From NCBI GenBank assembly GCA_022113835.1, contig JAILWY010000016.1, positions 10,571,501 through 10,635,500 of the forward strand: a stretch of DNA of 64,000 nt, read 5' to 3'. Below, one piece after another: positions 24,901 to 35,782 of this stretch (positions are counted from its first letter, which is position 1; every line of letters starts with the position of its first letter). The notes under the pieces were generated by a model, which saw only the letters and a list, made by a program, of their open reading frames with translations, was not told the origin of the DNA and searched no databases. The stretch is from Atopsyche davidsoni (taxonomy: Eukaryota; Arthropoda; Insecta; Trichoptera; Hydrobiosidae). Made by a program: the position numbers and the translations under genes.

Positions 24901-27460
24901 TTAATTTGTAATAAAAAATATTTACTAGTGTTAATATTTTCACGTGGGGTTGCACTAATAATTTATGCTTACAAATTGATGTTGTTCCATAGATTTGGGT
25001 CTCACAGATGTTGCCCAATAAGGTGTGGATTTATATGTCTTTATGATCTTGTGGATCGTTTAAATCAGTGGCTCTCAAACTCTTTTGGCCCACCGTCCCC
25101 CTTTCATAGTCAAAAGTTGCCTACGGACCCTGGGTGAAAAACTACATAAATTCATATTATAGACTAGTTGGTGCAAATATCGACTCTATTGCGTTCCTGT
25201 ATTAACCTACCTGACTCACCGCGATGCCTGTTATTACTAGTATTTTATGCACCTGTCTATATTTATATTTTACTTGGGACGTAAAAATCGCTAATAATGT
25301 ATTCATTGTTATTTATTTTAACTTCCATATTAATAAAAATGTGTCACAATTTTTTTATTTTATATTAAACTTTGCGCGGACCCCCAAATCGATTTTAATT
25401 TTATAAGGACCTTCTGAATGATCCCAGGGACCTCCTGGGGTCTGTAGGGACCACTTTGAGAAGCACTGGTTTAAATGAATATACAATAAGATTGCAAGCC
25501 TATGTCATTGTAAAATATTGTATAAATCATCGGCGATTAATATTCATGCTTTAGTAAAGGACCACGGTGGTCTTAAATAATAAAGGCACTAGGTCGCATT
25601 GAATGTTTTTTTTTTTTAAATTCAATTTTTGCATCGTTTTCCTAATAGCGTACAATTGACTTATCGATTCTACATCACCCTGTCAAGTATATTTGTTACC
25701 GCATTATATACTAGGCTAATAAGATTTCCCGGTCCGGCGGGCTGGCTTTTATCTATGCGGAGTGTTTTAGGGAACAGTGTGGCGCCTCCGTCAGGCTCTA
25801 TAAAGTAACGTGAAATATGTCTGTCCTATCACAGGCTGGGGGTTGGGGTGGTTCTGCCTGGTCGCTCTTCGTAAACAGCCCCCTCCGACGTGATTAATAC
25901 GAGACGCTGAAAATATTAGGTTGTAAAGGTACAATATCGGCCTCGTGTATTACCGCATAGATATTCTTGTGAGCCTCCTCCTTGTTATATTTATATTAAT
26001 AAATAATAAACTTTATTAGCAGTTGATTCAATATACTGATATTACATGTTTGTTTATAGTAAACTAGTACGTATGTTTTTATATTTATTTTATTTTTATT
26101 CTACGATCAAGAAATAACAGAACTCAAATAATATAATAAAAAAATCATTAACCACACTTGAAAAAAATCCCTACCCAACAATATAGATAAAGAATATTTT
26201 TATGATAACTGAATATCTTTAATTTTGTCATCTTTCTGTAGTCACCTAACCAAGATATTTATAAATAAAGTGACTTAAATACGTCACTCTCACGATTAAG
26301 ATCCAGTATCCAGTATAATAAGCATGTCTTGTAACGATTAACAAATAAATTGACAGTATATGCATTTAGAAATTCAATATTTTTGACAGAGAGTACTTGA
26401 TTGAATTTCATTTTAATATTTTAAATAATAAGTAAAATATTATTATATGCATTGCCAACAATTGTTAAAAGGTTTGAATCTCACTCATTTTCGTTCAGAA
26501 ATTTTTATCTGTTTATGTATAAATTATAAATAAATGTTGATTTTTTTAATTGAATTGTGTCAAGTTATTATTAAATCGTTTTGTTAGCATGATTGTATTG
26601 AAGTACAGTGTTGTTCTATAATTTATCCATAATAGAATTTTCATTCCCTATCTCGGCTTAGTTCTTCCGACACCCCTTCGGGGCGGATGAGCGCGCCTCT
26701 AACACCCCCCAACAGCTGCATTAATTTGTGCAAATGGAGTTATCATAAAGCCAGAACAGTAAGCTCATGTTCATAGGGGAATCACAGTTGCTTCACATGC
26801 TTGAAGTTGTTTAACTCATTAATATAAAAATCATTATAATAACATTTACAAGTTTCTTATTTTTGTCTGATAAACAGTATCAGACAGTCAAAATTGTATA
26901 TTTCTTACAAGCTTATTGTATATTCACGTTTAAAGATATTATTTTCTTAACATTCTTATATTAAGAATTAATTTTTTTTGTAATCCCAAACAACATTTTT
27001 TTCAGAAGCAATATGTTTCACCTTTCAGTCACGGTTAGTTAATAAATTAATTTATTCCTTAACCCTGTGCGATCCAACCACTTAGAAAGGGTTAAATCGA
27101 TTTTTTTTTATAACAATGCTTATATTTCATATTTCACTTAACTCGATGCAGTCAAGTCTGAAAAATATTTAACCTTAAAATTCACTAAACTGCCGTCCAC
27201 TTTTTCATCAATCCGGCTTAATATGAAGCCGTAAATATCAAGCAGGGAGGCCGTCAACTCACCATAAATCTCAGTTCTCCTAGCGGAGGCTCCGCGTAGG
27301 GGATCCCCTGGAAGGCCATGAAGGGGGTGCCGCGGACGGGGGAGAAGTGCCTCCCCTCGAGCAAGCCCTGAGACACCATGACCGAGGGCCCCCCTAGCAC
27401 CGAGTGAAGGTGTAGCATGGCGAACACCGCTCCAGCGAGCCCCTCTCGCAAACGATACAT
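21916..27460 (-). CDS. Carboxylesterase-family protein, predicted catalytically dead, ER-luminal (3 exons)
   Basis: Exons on the minus strand are 27460-27263, 23903-22552 and 22117-21916, joined by GT-AG introns (phase 0, then phase 2), giving about 583 aa, a normal length for the family. The start ATG is followed by a hydrophobic leader, so the protein should enter the secretory pathway. Family hallmarks visible: GIPYAEPP near residue 52, the oxyanion loop HGGGF (129-133), GSEDCLVLNVYTP, and a QSGV segment after the elbow. The nucleophile elbow reads G-N-N-A-G-G where active enzymes have G-E-S-A-G-G, so Ser is replaced by Asn211. The acid Glu348 is kept. The His site reads GASNGDE, so His is replaced by Asn470. 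The protein ends KEEL, an ER-retrieval-like signal. The reading frame is clean, which argues against a pseudogene. It is inferred to bind or chaperone rather than hydrolyse, like other dead members of this fold (glutactin, neuroligins). It lies head to head with its paralogue at 30,754. Confidence 0.88.
23904..27262 (-). other. Intron 1 of the minus-strand esterase (3.36 kb)
   Basis: Donor ATG|GTGAGT at 27262 and acceptor TTCTAG at 23904. It holds a 403-bp hAT-type MITE (25066-25468), a GC-rich islet at about 25720-25930, a second islet near 26640-26760 and a 37-bp TTAACCCT/AGGGTTAA inverted repeat at 27059. The paralogue's intron 1 is only 0.68 kb, so most of the extra length is later insertion or expansion. 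No coding exon is visible inside. Confidence 0.8.
25066..25468. mobile_element. hAT-type MITE, copy 1 (403 bp)
   Basis: Starts CAGTGGCTCTCAAACT and ends with the inverted match ACTTTGAGAAGCACTG. It is flanked by an exact 8-bp target duplication, GTTTAAAT (25058-25065 and 25469-25476), which is diagnostic of the hAT superfamily. It has no coding capacity. It lies in intron 1 of the minus-strand esterase. It carries about one unit of the 31-bp internal repeat that is expanded in copy 2. Confidence 0.9.
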
Positions 27461-30400
27461 CTTAATTTGGGATACTTTGAATGACGGGCGCTGTTTTTAT
27501 GTCGAGACGTTGTTCACCTCCGTTGCTTGTAAATCTTTCGCCTTGATTACATGCGCAGGTGATAAATCACACGGACGTGATTCTCAGTGTGTTTTAACGC
27601 ATCGTCATCAAATGAAGATGTATATTTTTCAATCAAAAATTCTATCGATTTTCCCCGAGCAAAAAATACGTATAATTTATACAAGACGTAATTTGGACAC
27701 CAAAAAAATATCGCTATCTCTGTAGTTATATTACAATTGAAAAAAACTCATATAAAAAACAGCTAAATTTTTTCACTGTCACTATGATGTTACATAATTT
27801 ATTATTTCAAATTACATGTACATCATTTTCTTGTTTGAATTAATCAAAAATAACATAAGTTTTTATGTAAATGCAAATGATTGACAATAAATCATCCTAA
27901 AAATTGACTATTCACAGAGGTCGCTCTTTCTACTCTTGAAATAGTGTTTTTAAAAAAAAATCAGAACGACCAAAACATTATTTGCTAAAAATGATATTTT
28001 TTAACGCTTTATTTCAGTTATCACTGCATATTCTTCTTCACGCAATTTATCATCCCTTTCACGATACAAACGATCAAAATATTTTTTTAAAGCCTCTTTC
28101 TCGTCTCTAACCATAACACTTGGAATTAGTCGTTTTTTTTTCTCGTCCACGCGGTGCCTTGTGCTCGGGGCCGTCAACCAGACTGTGTATTTTCGATCGG
28201 TGCATTCGCAAATCGTGTTTGCTTTGAATTTAATTGCTCACGGTGTCTTTGAGTACATGTGGTTAAATATGAACAGTGTCTAGAGTTATTGTTCTGTATT
28301 TTCAGTTGGTAAAACCACCTTTTATTATAAACTGAACGTGTTGACGTGAAGATTATTTTCGAATGAGGGTGAAATTATAAAATAAATATATATTTCAAAA
28401 CATCGTGAATTTCTTATTTTCCACATACATTTCAAATGGATATGATTTACTTATGGTTAATAATGCTATTTTTTGTGGGGTTGCAATGAAGTATGGTTGT
28501 GAATTTTCCCTGTGACTGAACGTATATGTGAATAGAAAGTATGTATGCCGACACTTTTCAGGCAAATACTTATTTATTAATAAAATTTAAAAATACCTGA
28601 TACTTTTAATTAAAATACTGTGATACCTACATAATTCACTATAATCAATATTATTGATCTACATGATTAATTCCGTTTCATGAACTCATTAGTCATCATT
28701 AATTTCCTAAGCTTGTTTTCACCTCTTACGATTTAGGTTATGAGTTTTTGTGTCTCTCCGTTTCTCACCCAAAAGAATCGACATCCATCATTTCTGCGAT
28801 TCTTGGTTTTCCAGTCACCCTCAGAGGGGACTTGTGAAAATTATTTTCCGATTATTTATTACTTAATTATTTTTTATCGTAAACCACAGGCCAACAGTCG
28901 GCCGTAATAACTGTTTTTGGTTTGAAATTAAAACTTCTCGAATCTGTCAATAACACTTTTATTGCGCCCATAACTGGGATTCTTTTTAAACGAGGATTTC
29001 AAAAGAATATTAAAAAGCAATTATTGGCTTGGGGTTTGAGTTTATAAATCGTAAAATGTGTTTTAATAGACAAATAAGCATGAAATAGGTTTTAAAAAAT
29101 AATGTATTACAGCAAATTACATTTTTTTTGATTGACATAATTTTTTAAAAACAAATCGGTTTATATATATATATATAATTTTGATTTAATCGTAAAATTA
29201 GACTTATTTTTTATCCACGCACTAGATATTACAATCTCAAATAATATACGCCTTGAAGCCTCAAATAAAATCATTATCTTATATTAATAAGGCGCAAGGA
29301 AAATGATAGGTGGGCAAGCAGTAGAAAGCATTTAAGCGGCTGTGTCTTACAAGGTACATTTCTGGAATTTGCCTTTATGCAAATAGACTTTCTTTTTAAA
29401 CTAGAAACGATTTGTATGAATAAGAGCTGACAGTCTCTGAAACCATAGTATAAAAATAAGTTTGATGAATTCCTAGTTTTTTTAACCCACTTTTTTACAG
29501 ATTAATCGAAAAAAAATTAAAAGATATCACAAGTTATCAACAATCAAATTATTGCAAAAAATATTTTATATCTTTAAAGAATTATTATACTTAGTGACTT
29601 GAGCATGCTCTAACACTATTTCGCACTTGCATACTTTCATCTTTAAATCAATACAGGTGTGTTCATAATTTAAAAAAACGTTTAACAGAATAATTAATTA
29701 GGTCGAAATTAATCAAATTAAATTTATTATATACGCCAAGTGTTTACAGTGCAACCATAGTATAATGTTTTATAAATTATTTAAAATTCTCCGTTTTCAA
29801 TGACACGGGCATTTCACCACTTGCTAAGCAAATATATTTGCTAAATACATGATCCATAGCCAATAAACCCTCGCTTGTTTGTATCATTACTTTATTTATC
29901 TTTTCACGTTATCTGTAAGCTGGAGTGAATTTTTATAGCATCCCGTCTTCATTATTTATCTTTATACTCTGTGAGAGTATGAGGCCGCAAGACCGCGGGG
30001 CAATGGGCAAGCGGCTTGGGGCGGTCAGACCCAACCAAAGTTTTGTTACAATATTAAACTTAAATCTTAATTGAGCTCGGAATCCAATGGTTGTTTAGCA
30101 GTGATTCCCCAAAACCTTAGACCGTGAGGGGGTTTCATTCACCTTTCTTCTCTGTATTTCGTCAGCTGGTCCGATGATCGCCAACGATAGTTAAATGTTT
30201 CTTATCGCAAACTTATCTTGTTGACCTCTTTTGTGCCCATTTGCTTATACTGTAAACTACAAGCATTGTAATAAAAAATCAATAGAGCATTTAAGTGTTT
30301 TTTGAATTTTCTAAGGGCTTATCACAAAACTATACAAGAAATATACGTAAAATAAAATATGATATACTATCACAGCACACAGTGGCGTGTTATCCATATT

Positions 30401-30599
30401 ATGAAAAAGATTTAATTTTATAAATTATGAATAATGGATAATGCACACCGTTGCATACAATTCTTTAAATCAACAGCAGATTCATTGATCATGATACTCA
30501 AAAATAAACTTGTTAATCTGATTATGTATTTCTTGTGGGTAATTTTAAAATCGTGTCTGCTGCTAATTTGATATCTATGATACATCGACTGGCAATACC
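27461..30599. other. Spacer between the head-to-head esterase genes
   Basis: About 3.1 kb separating two divergent starts. It is AT-rich with a GC-rich islet near 29960-30060 and an imperfect inverted repeat at 30380-30453. No coding exon is seen. 5' UTR exons of the minus-strand gene could lie here but cannot be called. A shared regulatory region is plausible. Confidence 0.5.
30380..30453. repeat. Imperfect inverted repeat (hAT-like ends) upstream of the plus-strand esterase
   Basis: The left arm begins CAGTGGCGTG and runs through TTATCCAT. The right arm, read on the other strand, begins CAACGGTGTG and runs through the same TTATCCAT. The total is about 74 bp. CAGTGG is a typical hAT terminus, so this may be a tiny MITE, but no matching 8-bp target duplication is seen. 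It sits about 300 bp before the ATG. Confidence 0.45.
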
Positions 30600-30660
30600 A
30601 GTGATAAGAAATGTCATCGGATATATGATAACAGATATCGAAACGTTAGACACGTCAGTG
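30600..30660 (+). promoter_or_regulatory. Candidate core promoter with GATA sites for the plus-strand esterase
   Basis: A TCAGT arthropod-type initiator lies at 30655-30659, about 95 bp before the ATG. An ATATAT stretch begins about 37 bp upstream of it and could act as a TATA element. Two GATA sites (TGATAA) occur at about 30602 and 30626. The motif spacing fits an insect core promoter, but no transcript start is known, so this is inference. Confidence 0.4.
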
Positions 30661-30753
30661 TTCATGTCTCCTATCACGACCGGAGCAACAATCATGCGGT
30701 CATTTGCAACATAAAACTATTTAATTATCACAGTATTCAATAAAACGATCAAA

Positions 30754-33502
30754 ATGGCGTTATTGTCAAACTCTGGCAAATTGTTTTTGTCGGTGTTTGT
30801 TTATTTTTGTGCAAATCTGTTTACTGGCCACGCCGCCACTGTAGAGACTGAGCAGGGGAAAGTTTTGGGGAAACATTCGGAAACTGTTTCCGGGAAAACT
30901 GACTACTTTTCCTTCAAAGGGATCCCTTACGCCGAGCCCCCAGTAGGAGAACTTAGATTCAAGGTACACACTTTTTCAATATTAATATCATTTATTAATT
31001 ACTTGATAAGTCACGGTCAAGACTATCAACGGCCTTTGATCAAGTAAAAATATAATCTCTCACCTATTTAAATTATTCATTTTAATAAGTTCAGAAGTAC
31101 CAGATTTAGTAGGAAAAAAATTCTTAGCCGCTTAATAATTTTAAAAAAATCGTTATCAATATAACTTTAAATACAACAAAATAGTAAACAAAAAACACTA
31201 TTTCTAGAAAATCAGAAATTAACCTAATATTTGAATAAAAATAAGATTATGTACAAAATCTTAAAACTAAATTATTAATAATTCATTCGATATGAAATAA
31301 AAAAAATAAAAATTTATATAGGGTTACAAAAATTAAAATTAAGTATATAAATAATTTTTAAACAGCGTGTAGATTCGTTTTGCCTTAGAAAATATGTTTA
31401 CTCTTTAATGTCTGAGTAAGTTATTTATTCTTCATTTATGTCAATACTACAAATTAGTATTAAATATTTTATTATCTTCAGCTTATATCTATAATTGTCA
31501 AATTGTATGTTATAATTTAATATTAATTGTTATTAACAAACGTTATCTTGTTATATCCCACTACCTTATCTTAATATATATTAAGTCTGGTTGAAATTAT
31601 AATAAACCACTTCTCATATTGCTATTATATTTCAACGTATTTTTAGCCACCAAAACCACACGCTGGGTGGAAATCTGGTCGTAAAGCCTTGGAACATGGC
31701 AATATCTGCCCGCAAGTAGACGTCACTCACGACGACGACCCCGCCGGAAAAGAGGACTGCCTCTTCCTCAACGTCTATACTCCAAACCTCAAGAGAAAAA
31801 ACCATGAACCGCTACCCGTCATGTTCTGGATTCACGGTGGTTTCTTCCGCTCCGGCTCCGGTAACTCCACGTTCTTCGGACCTGACTACTTCATGGACGA
31901 AGATGTCGTCTTGGTCACCATTAACTACAGACTAGGGCCACTCGGCTTTTTGGACTTGGAAAACGATGACGTCCCCGGGAATATGGGGCTACAGGATATC
32001 GTACTCGCCTTGAAGTGGGTGCAGAAGAATATCCACAAGTTCGGAGGCGATCCTCGCAATGTGACAGCCTTTGGAAATGGATCCGGCGGAGTTGCCGTTG
32101 ACATCCTACTTCTTTCTCCTGTTGCAAAAGAGTTGTTCAGTAGAGCCATATGCCAAAGCGGCGTCAGTTTGGTAGCCGCGTATTTAGATTGGAACCCAAA
32201 AAACCGGGCTGTGAAACTGGCTGCACTTCTTGGAAGCACTGCAACAAGTAAACATGACGTATTAAAAACATTGCTGAAAAGTGACCCTCTTGATATGATG
32301 AAAAACATCGGCAGAACGATCCCCATTGATGAGACAGAGTTGAAGCAGATCGGTGTTATACCGTTTTCTCCCTCGCTGAACGAAAAACACAAAGGAATAT
32401 TCATGACAGAGAAACCCGAAGACTTATTCGAGAAGGAAGAACTACCGAACCCGGACATATCCATAATGATTGGATTTAATTCACAAGAGTCAATAATGCA
32501 CTCAAAGTTTTACATACAGCGACCGCAGTTTCTGAAGCAGCTAGAAAGGAGCTTTAAATTTATTCTGCCTTTGAGGGGAATGTGGGCTAAGTACCAATCA
32601 GATCTCTACCAGGAGCTGGTGTATAGATACAAGCATTTCTATTTTACTAATGGGACGATCGATATAGCCCGAGAGGACGTCTTGGAGGAGTACCTAACGT
32701 TCATGAGTGACTTGCACGTGGTCCCCATCAACAAGGCTGCCAAGTTTTACTCGAAGCTGAACAGAGCCCCCGTTTACTACTATAGGTTCTCGTACGAGGG
32801 AGACCTCAATTACTATAAGAAGTTGGCAACCGTGGAGATCGATGAGGAGTATCCCATCAACGTGGGCGGAGCTGCGGAAAGGGATGAGATCTGCTATTTG
32901 TTCAAATGTAATATTGTCAAGGAGAAGTACGCCGCTCTGCACAACGAGGAGGAAGAACCGTCTGACCTGACCACAGTCAGACAGATGGTCAGGTTGTGGA
33001 CGAATTTCGCCAAAACCGGGTATGTTTTTTGAGTGCTGAGTTTTTAAAAATAATTACATAAAAAATTGTAGCATTGTGTGGATTATAAAAAGAGTTAGAA
33101 CCACATAAAATTACAATGGAGTTTGCAGAAATTATTACATAAGAAAAAAAAATTATACACACAAAATGATAAATACAACAAATAAAAGTGTAAAGAAAAT
33201 CATTATCTTTACGTACGAATCTAATCCTCAAAATTTACAATACACTTTTTAAAATATTTGAAATTCTATAAAGTAAGCCGTTCATTTGTAGGAATCCCAC
33301 GCCTATCAAAGACGAACTCCTGGAAGAGGTTAACTGGGACCCAGCTACGGAGAAGCAATTGAACTTCCTGGACATCGGGGACCAGCTGGTCATGGCGGTG
33401 AACCCTAACTTCAAGAGCACAGACTTCTGGGACGCCATGTACGAGCACTACCTCCCCATGGCTGTAAACGGAGAGCTCTCAGAACTTAAAGATGAACTTT
33501 AA
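30754..33502 (+). CDS. Carboxylesterase-family protein, predicted catalytically dead, KDEL-ended (3 exons)
   Basis: Exons are 30754-30963, 31647-33019 and 33292-33502 with GT-AG introns in phases 0 and 2, the same positions as in the minus-strand paralogue. The product is about 597 aa. It starts with a signal peptide (about 1-28, hydrophobic, ending near TGHAA). The core shows FKGIPYAEPP, KEDCLFLNVYTP, VLVTINYRLGPLGF and CQSGV. The elbow reads G-N-G-S-G-G: Gly215 sits where the catalytic Ser belongs, with a Ser one place later. Glu351 (acid) is kept. The His site reads GAAERDE, so His is replaced by Glu481. The oxyanion loop is HGGFF instead of HGGGF. The last exon encodes a TGNPTP junction and ends KDEL, the classic ER-retrieval signal. 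Asn-X-Thr sites (NST, NVT, NGT) fit a glycoprotein. The frame is intact throughout. Function unknown; hydrolysis by the classic triad is not possible as encoded. An AATAAA follows 35 bp after the stop. Confidence 0.9.
30964..31646 (+). other. Intron 1 of the plus-strand esterase (683 bp)
   Basis: Phase 0 intron, donor AAG|GTACAC and acceptor TTTTAG before the PPKP codons. The content is AT-rich with no recognisable repeat. Confidence 0.85.
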
Positions 33503-33536
33503 ACTATATTTATACATTTATGAGAAATTATTATTT

Positions 33537-33542
33537 AATAAA
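33537..33542 (+). terminator. Polyadenylation signal AATAAA
   Basis: A canonical AATAAA hexamer lies 35 bp past the stop codon of the KDEL-ended esterase, giving a short 3' UTR. Confidence 0.65.
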
Positions 33543-35274
33543 AACATCTACGAAATATAAAATAAGTTCTTGTTATTTTAGTGGTATTAATAATAGCGAG
33601 TGTTCATTTTCAAACGCTAGTTATAATGCTGTATTCTTGTCAAAGCTAATGCTCACCTAACGAAGTAAATTGAATGTCCATATTAGGTTTATTATATTAA
33701 TTAGAACAGATTGAAATATTGTAATTATTATTTCCATGTACTTGTATTATGAGCATATTATTTGGAAATTGATCAATCAAATTTAATATTGAACCCATAT
33801 GCTTTTAAAGACAGTGCCAAGAATTTTGTGCTCGGCGAATGACGAACATTTGCTTTCGTGGACTGAGCTCAGACCAATACATCCTCTTCATTCGGCATTC
33901 ACACTCCATATTTGTAACACGACTAATATATTCAACAGCATTATCCAAATATCTTAGATAAAAGAAATTAACCTATAATAGACGAAAGAAAAAAAATCGA
34001 TATTCAATGCTATTTCTGCATGAAGCAACCGGTTTACAAGCCACGGTTATGTTTAATGAAACTTAAATTGACAGCATCAAAAATATATAGTGCTAATTTT
34101 CTGTTTACTGTCTAAACTATTTTTTTTTTTATTCTTAAATCTAAATAAAATAGCGTAAAGAGTGAACGTTACTTGAACCCTTGTTACGTTTCTTTTCCTC
34201 TTCATTTCGCAAATAAAATGAAACTTAATTATGTGGAAAATGAAAAACCCACAGAGGATGTGAATTAAAATATCATTATATCCGCCGCCGTCAGGAAGTT
34301 GAGAAGTTTCTTCCCCAAACATTCTGTTATGTCATCACCACGACGGGGAACAAATGGAAACCTTACTTTTTACAACCCCAATTATTTTTTTACCACAACC
34401 GACGGTTGATGTTTTTGCTTCATTAAATAATTAATTTTTGCTTTACAAAAATGAGTAGCACGTATGCTTGAATTATAAAACGACTTTTAGAAACTTTGCT
34501 TTTTATATAAGTTTGTCATAACAACTTTGAGTACTGAACAATGAAATATTTAATTTAAGGATGAAATAAGAATTTAATGTTTTCATAAATAAACTACCCT
34601 TATCATAATATTAAAATTACCTAGTACCTATAAACAAGTACCTATATTAAATCTGATTTTCATGATGTGTCAGCTGAATCAGGCCAAAACTATTTCTATG
34701 ATGTGTCAGCTGAATCAGGCCAAAACTATTTCTAACAATTCCCAAAAATCCACACTATTTTGTTTGCATCGATAATATTTGGTTTGTAGTTCATTGATAT
34801 ATTACAATCCAAAAGTGCTTCGTAAATCGTGAAATCCATAAATATTTTAAAATGTTAGAGTCCGGGGGCTCTCAGCGGGAGTTTATTGAATATTCCTGGG
34901 TTCTTTCTCTTGAAAGGCTGCATACATCATATCTGGGTCAGTGTGAATTTATTTCATGTTTAAACCCCCTGAAACGTGTAAGGAAACACCGGACATAACT
35001 CGTTCGACTAACTTCCATTCTAAAGGTTTTTTGTGTTCTGCTCGTTTTAGGATGTATCAGATTCTTATCCGTATTCCTGTAAACCGTACTTTTCTATTGA
35101 GTAGTGTTTTATTTGTTTTTTTATGTAATATATACATAGTACTTTGATAGCTCAATGTATTATTATAATTATTCAAACTATTTTTTTTTTCATCGTTTAG
35201 CTACTTGACATCATCTTGCTATTTTAATAAAAATTAGAATCTTTACTGATGTGCGTCTGTCTGTTTGCTTGCAG
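33543..35274. other. Spacer or intron with a 36-bp duplication
   Basis: AT-rich DNA between the esterase poly(A) signal and the isolated exon. Apart from the perfect tandem duplication at 34662-34733, nothing recognisable is seen. Confidence 0.5.
34662..34733. repeat. Perfect tandem duplication, 2 x 36 bp
   Basis: The unit starting ATGATGTGTCAGCTG is present twice back to back with no mismatch (34662-34697 and 34698-34733). Perfect identity in otherwise unconstrained DNA indicates a recent duplication. Confidence 0.9.
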
Positions 35275-35393
35275 CTGATGAAAACGGCTCCATATCGGCC
35301 ACCATCCCCGACCGGCCGGTGGAGTTGAAGAACTTCGTGAAGCTGTGCGATCAGAGGAGAAAGTTCCCTGTTCTCTACAGATTAGAGTTCCAG
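35275..35393 (+). CDS. Probable internal exon, possibly receptor-type tyrosine phosphatase (juxtamembrane region)
   Basis: A 119-bp GC-rich segment is bounded by a good acceptor (pyrimidine-rich, GCAG) and donor (CAG|GTATGG). One frame is open across it, entering in phase 1 and leaving in phase 0, and encodes 39 complete codons including RPVELKNF and YRLEF. The pattern P-V-x-L-x-x-F followed some 20 residues later by a hydrophobic/Glu-Phe pair resembles the segment before the first catalytic domain of receptor-type protein tyrosine phosphatases. That assignment is from memory of the pattern only. No adjoining exon is recognised in the window, so the introns on either side must be long. It could instead belong to another gene. 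Confidence 0.45.
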
Positions 35394-35782
35394 GTATGGA
35401 TTAACATTTCTAATTATATTTTTCACCTCTTACCTCGAGTGTTCAACTAGCAACTGACATTTTTCCGAAATCTTCTAACTCAGAATTTTTCAAATATCTT
35501 ACCGAAGTTGATCGGGCAAGTAACTGACAATTATCTGCAAATTTGTGTTCCAGCTGAAAAATTGCACTTTAATCTATCAAACACCGGAAGCATGTACAAA
35601 ATGCTTAAGATCCGCTGATTATAATTAAAAGATCCAAACATTATTTTTGGACAGTTTTAAGAAGAATTTATAAGCGAAACACACCGAGTTATAGTATTAC
35701 TAGCATATTTATATATATTATTTGAAAATTCTCGTTTTCGCCTAAAAATAATTTTTCAGGTTATTTACTTACTGCTTTAGAC

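Noticed and set aside
31921..32942. Minus-strand frames of up to 179 codons as genes
   Set aside because: Antisense shadows of exon 2 of the plus-strand esterase.
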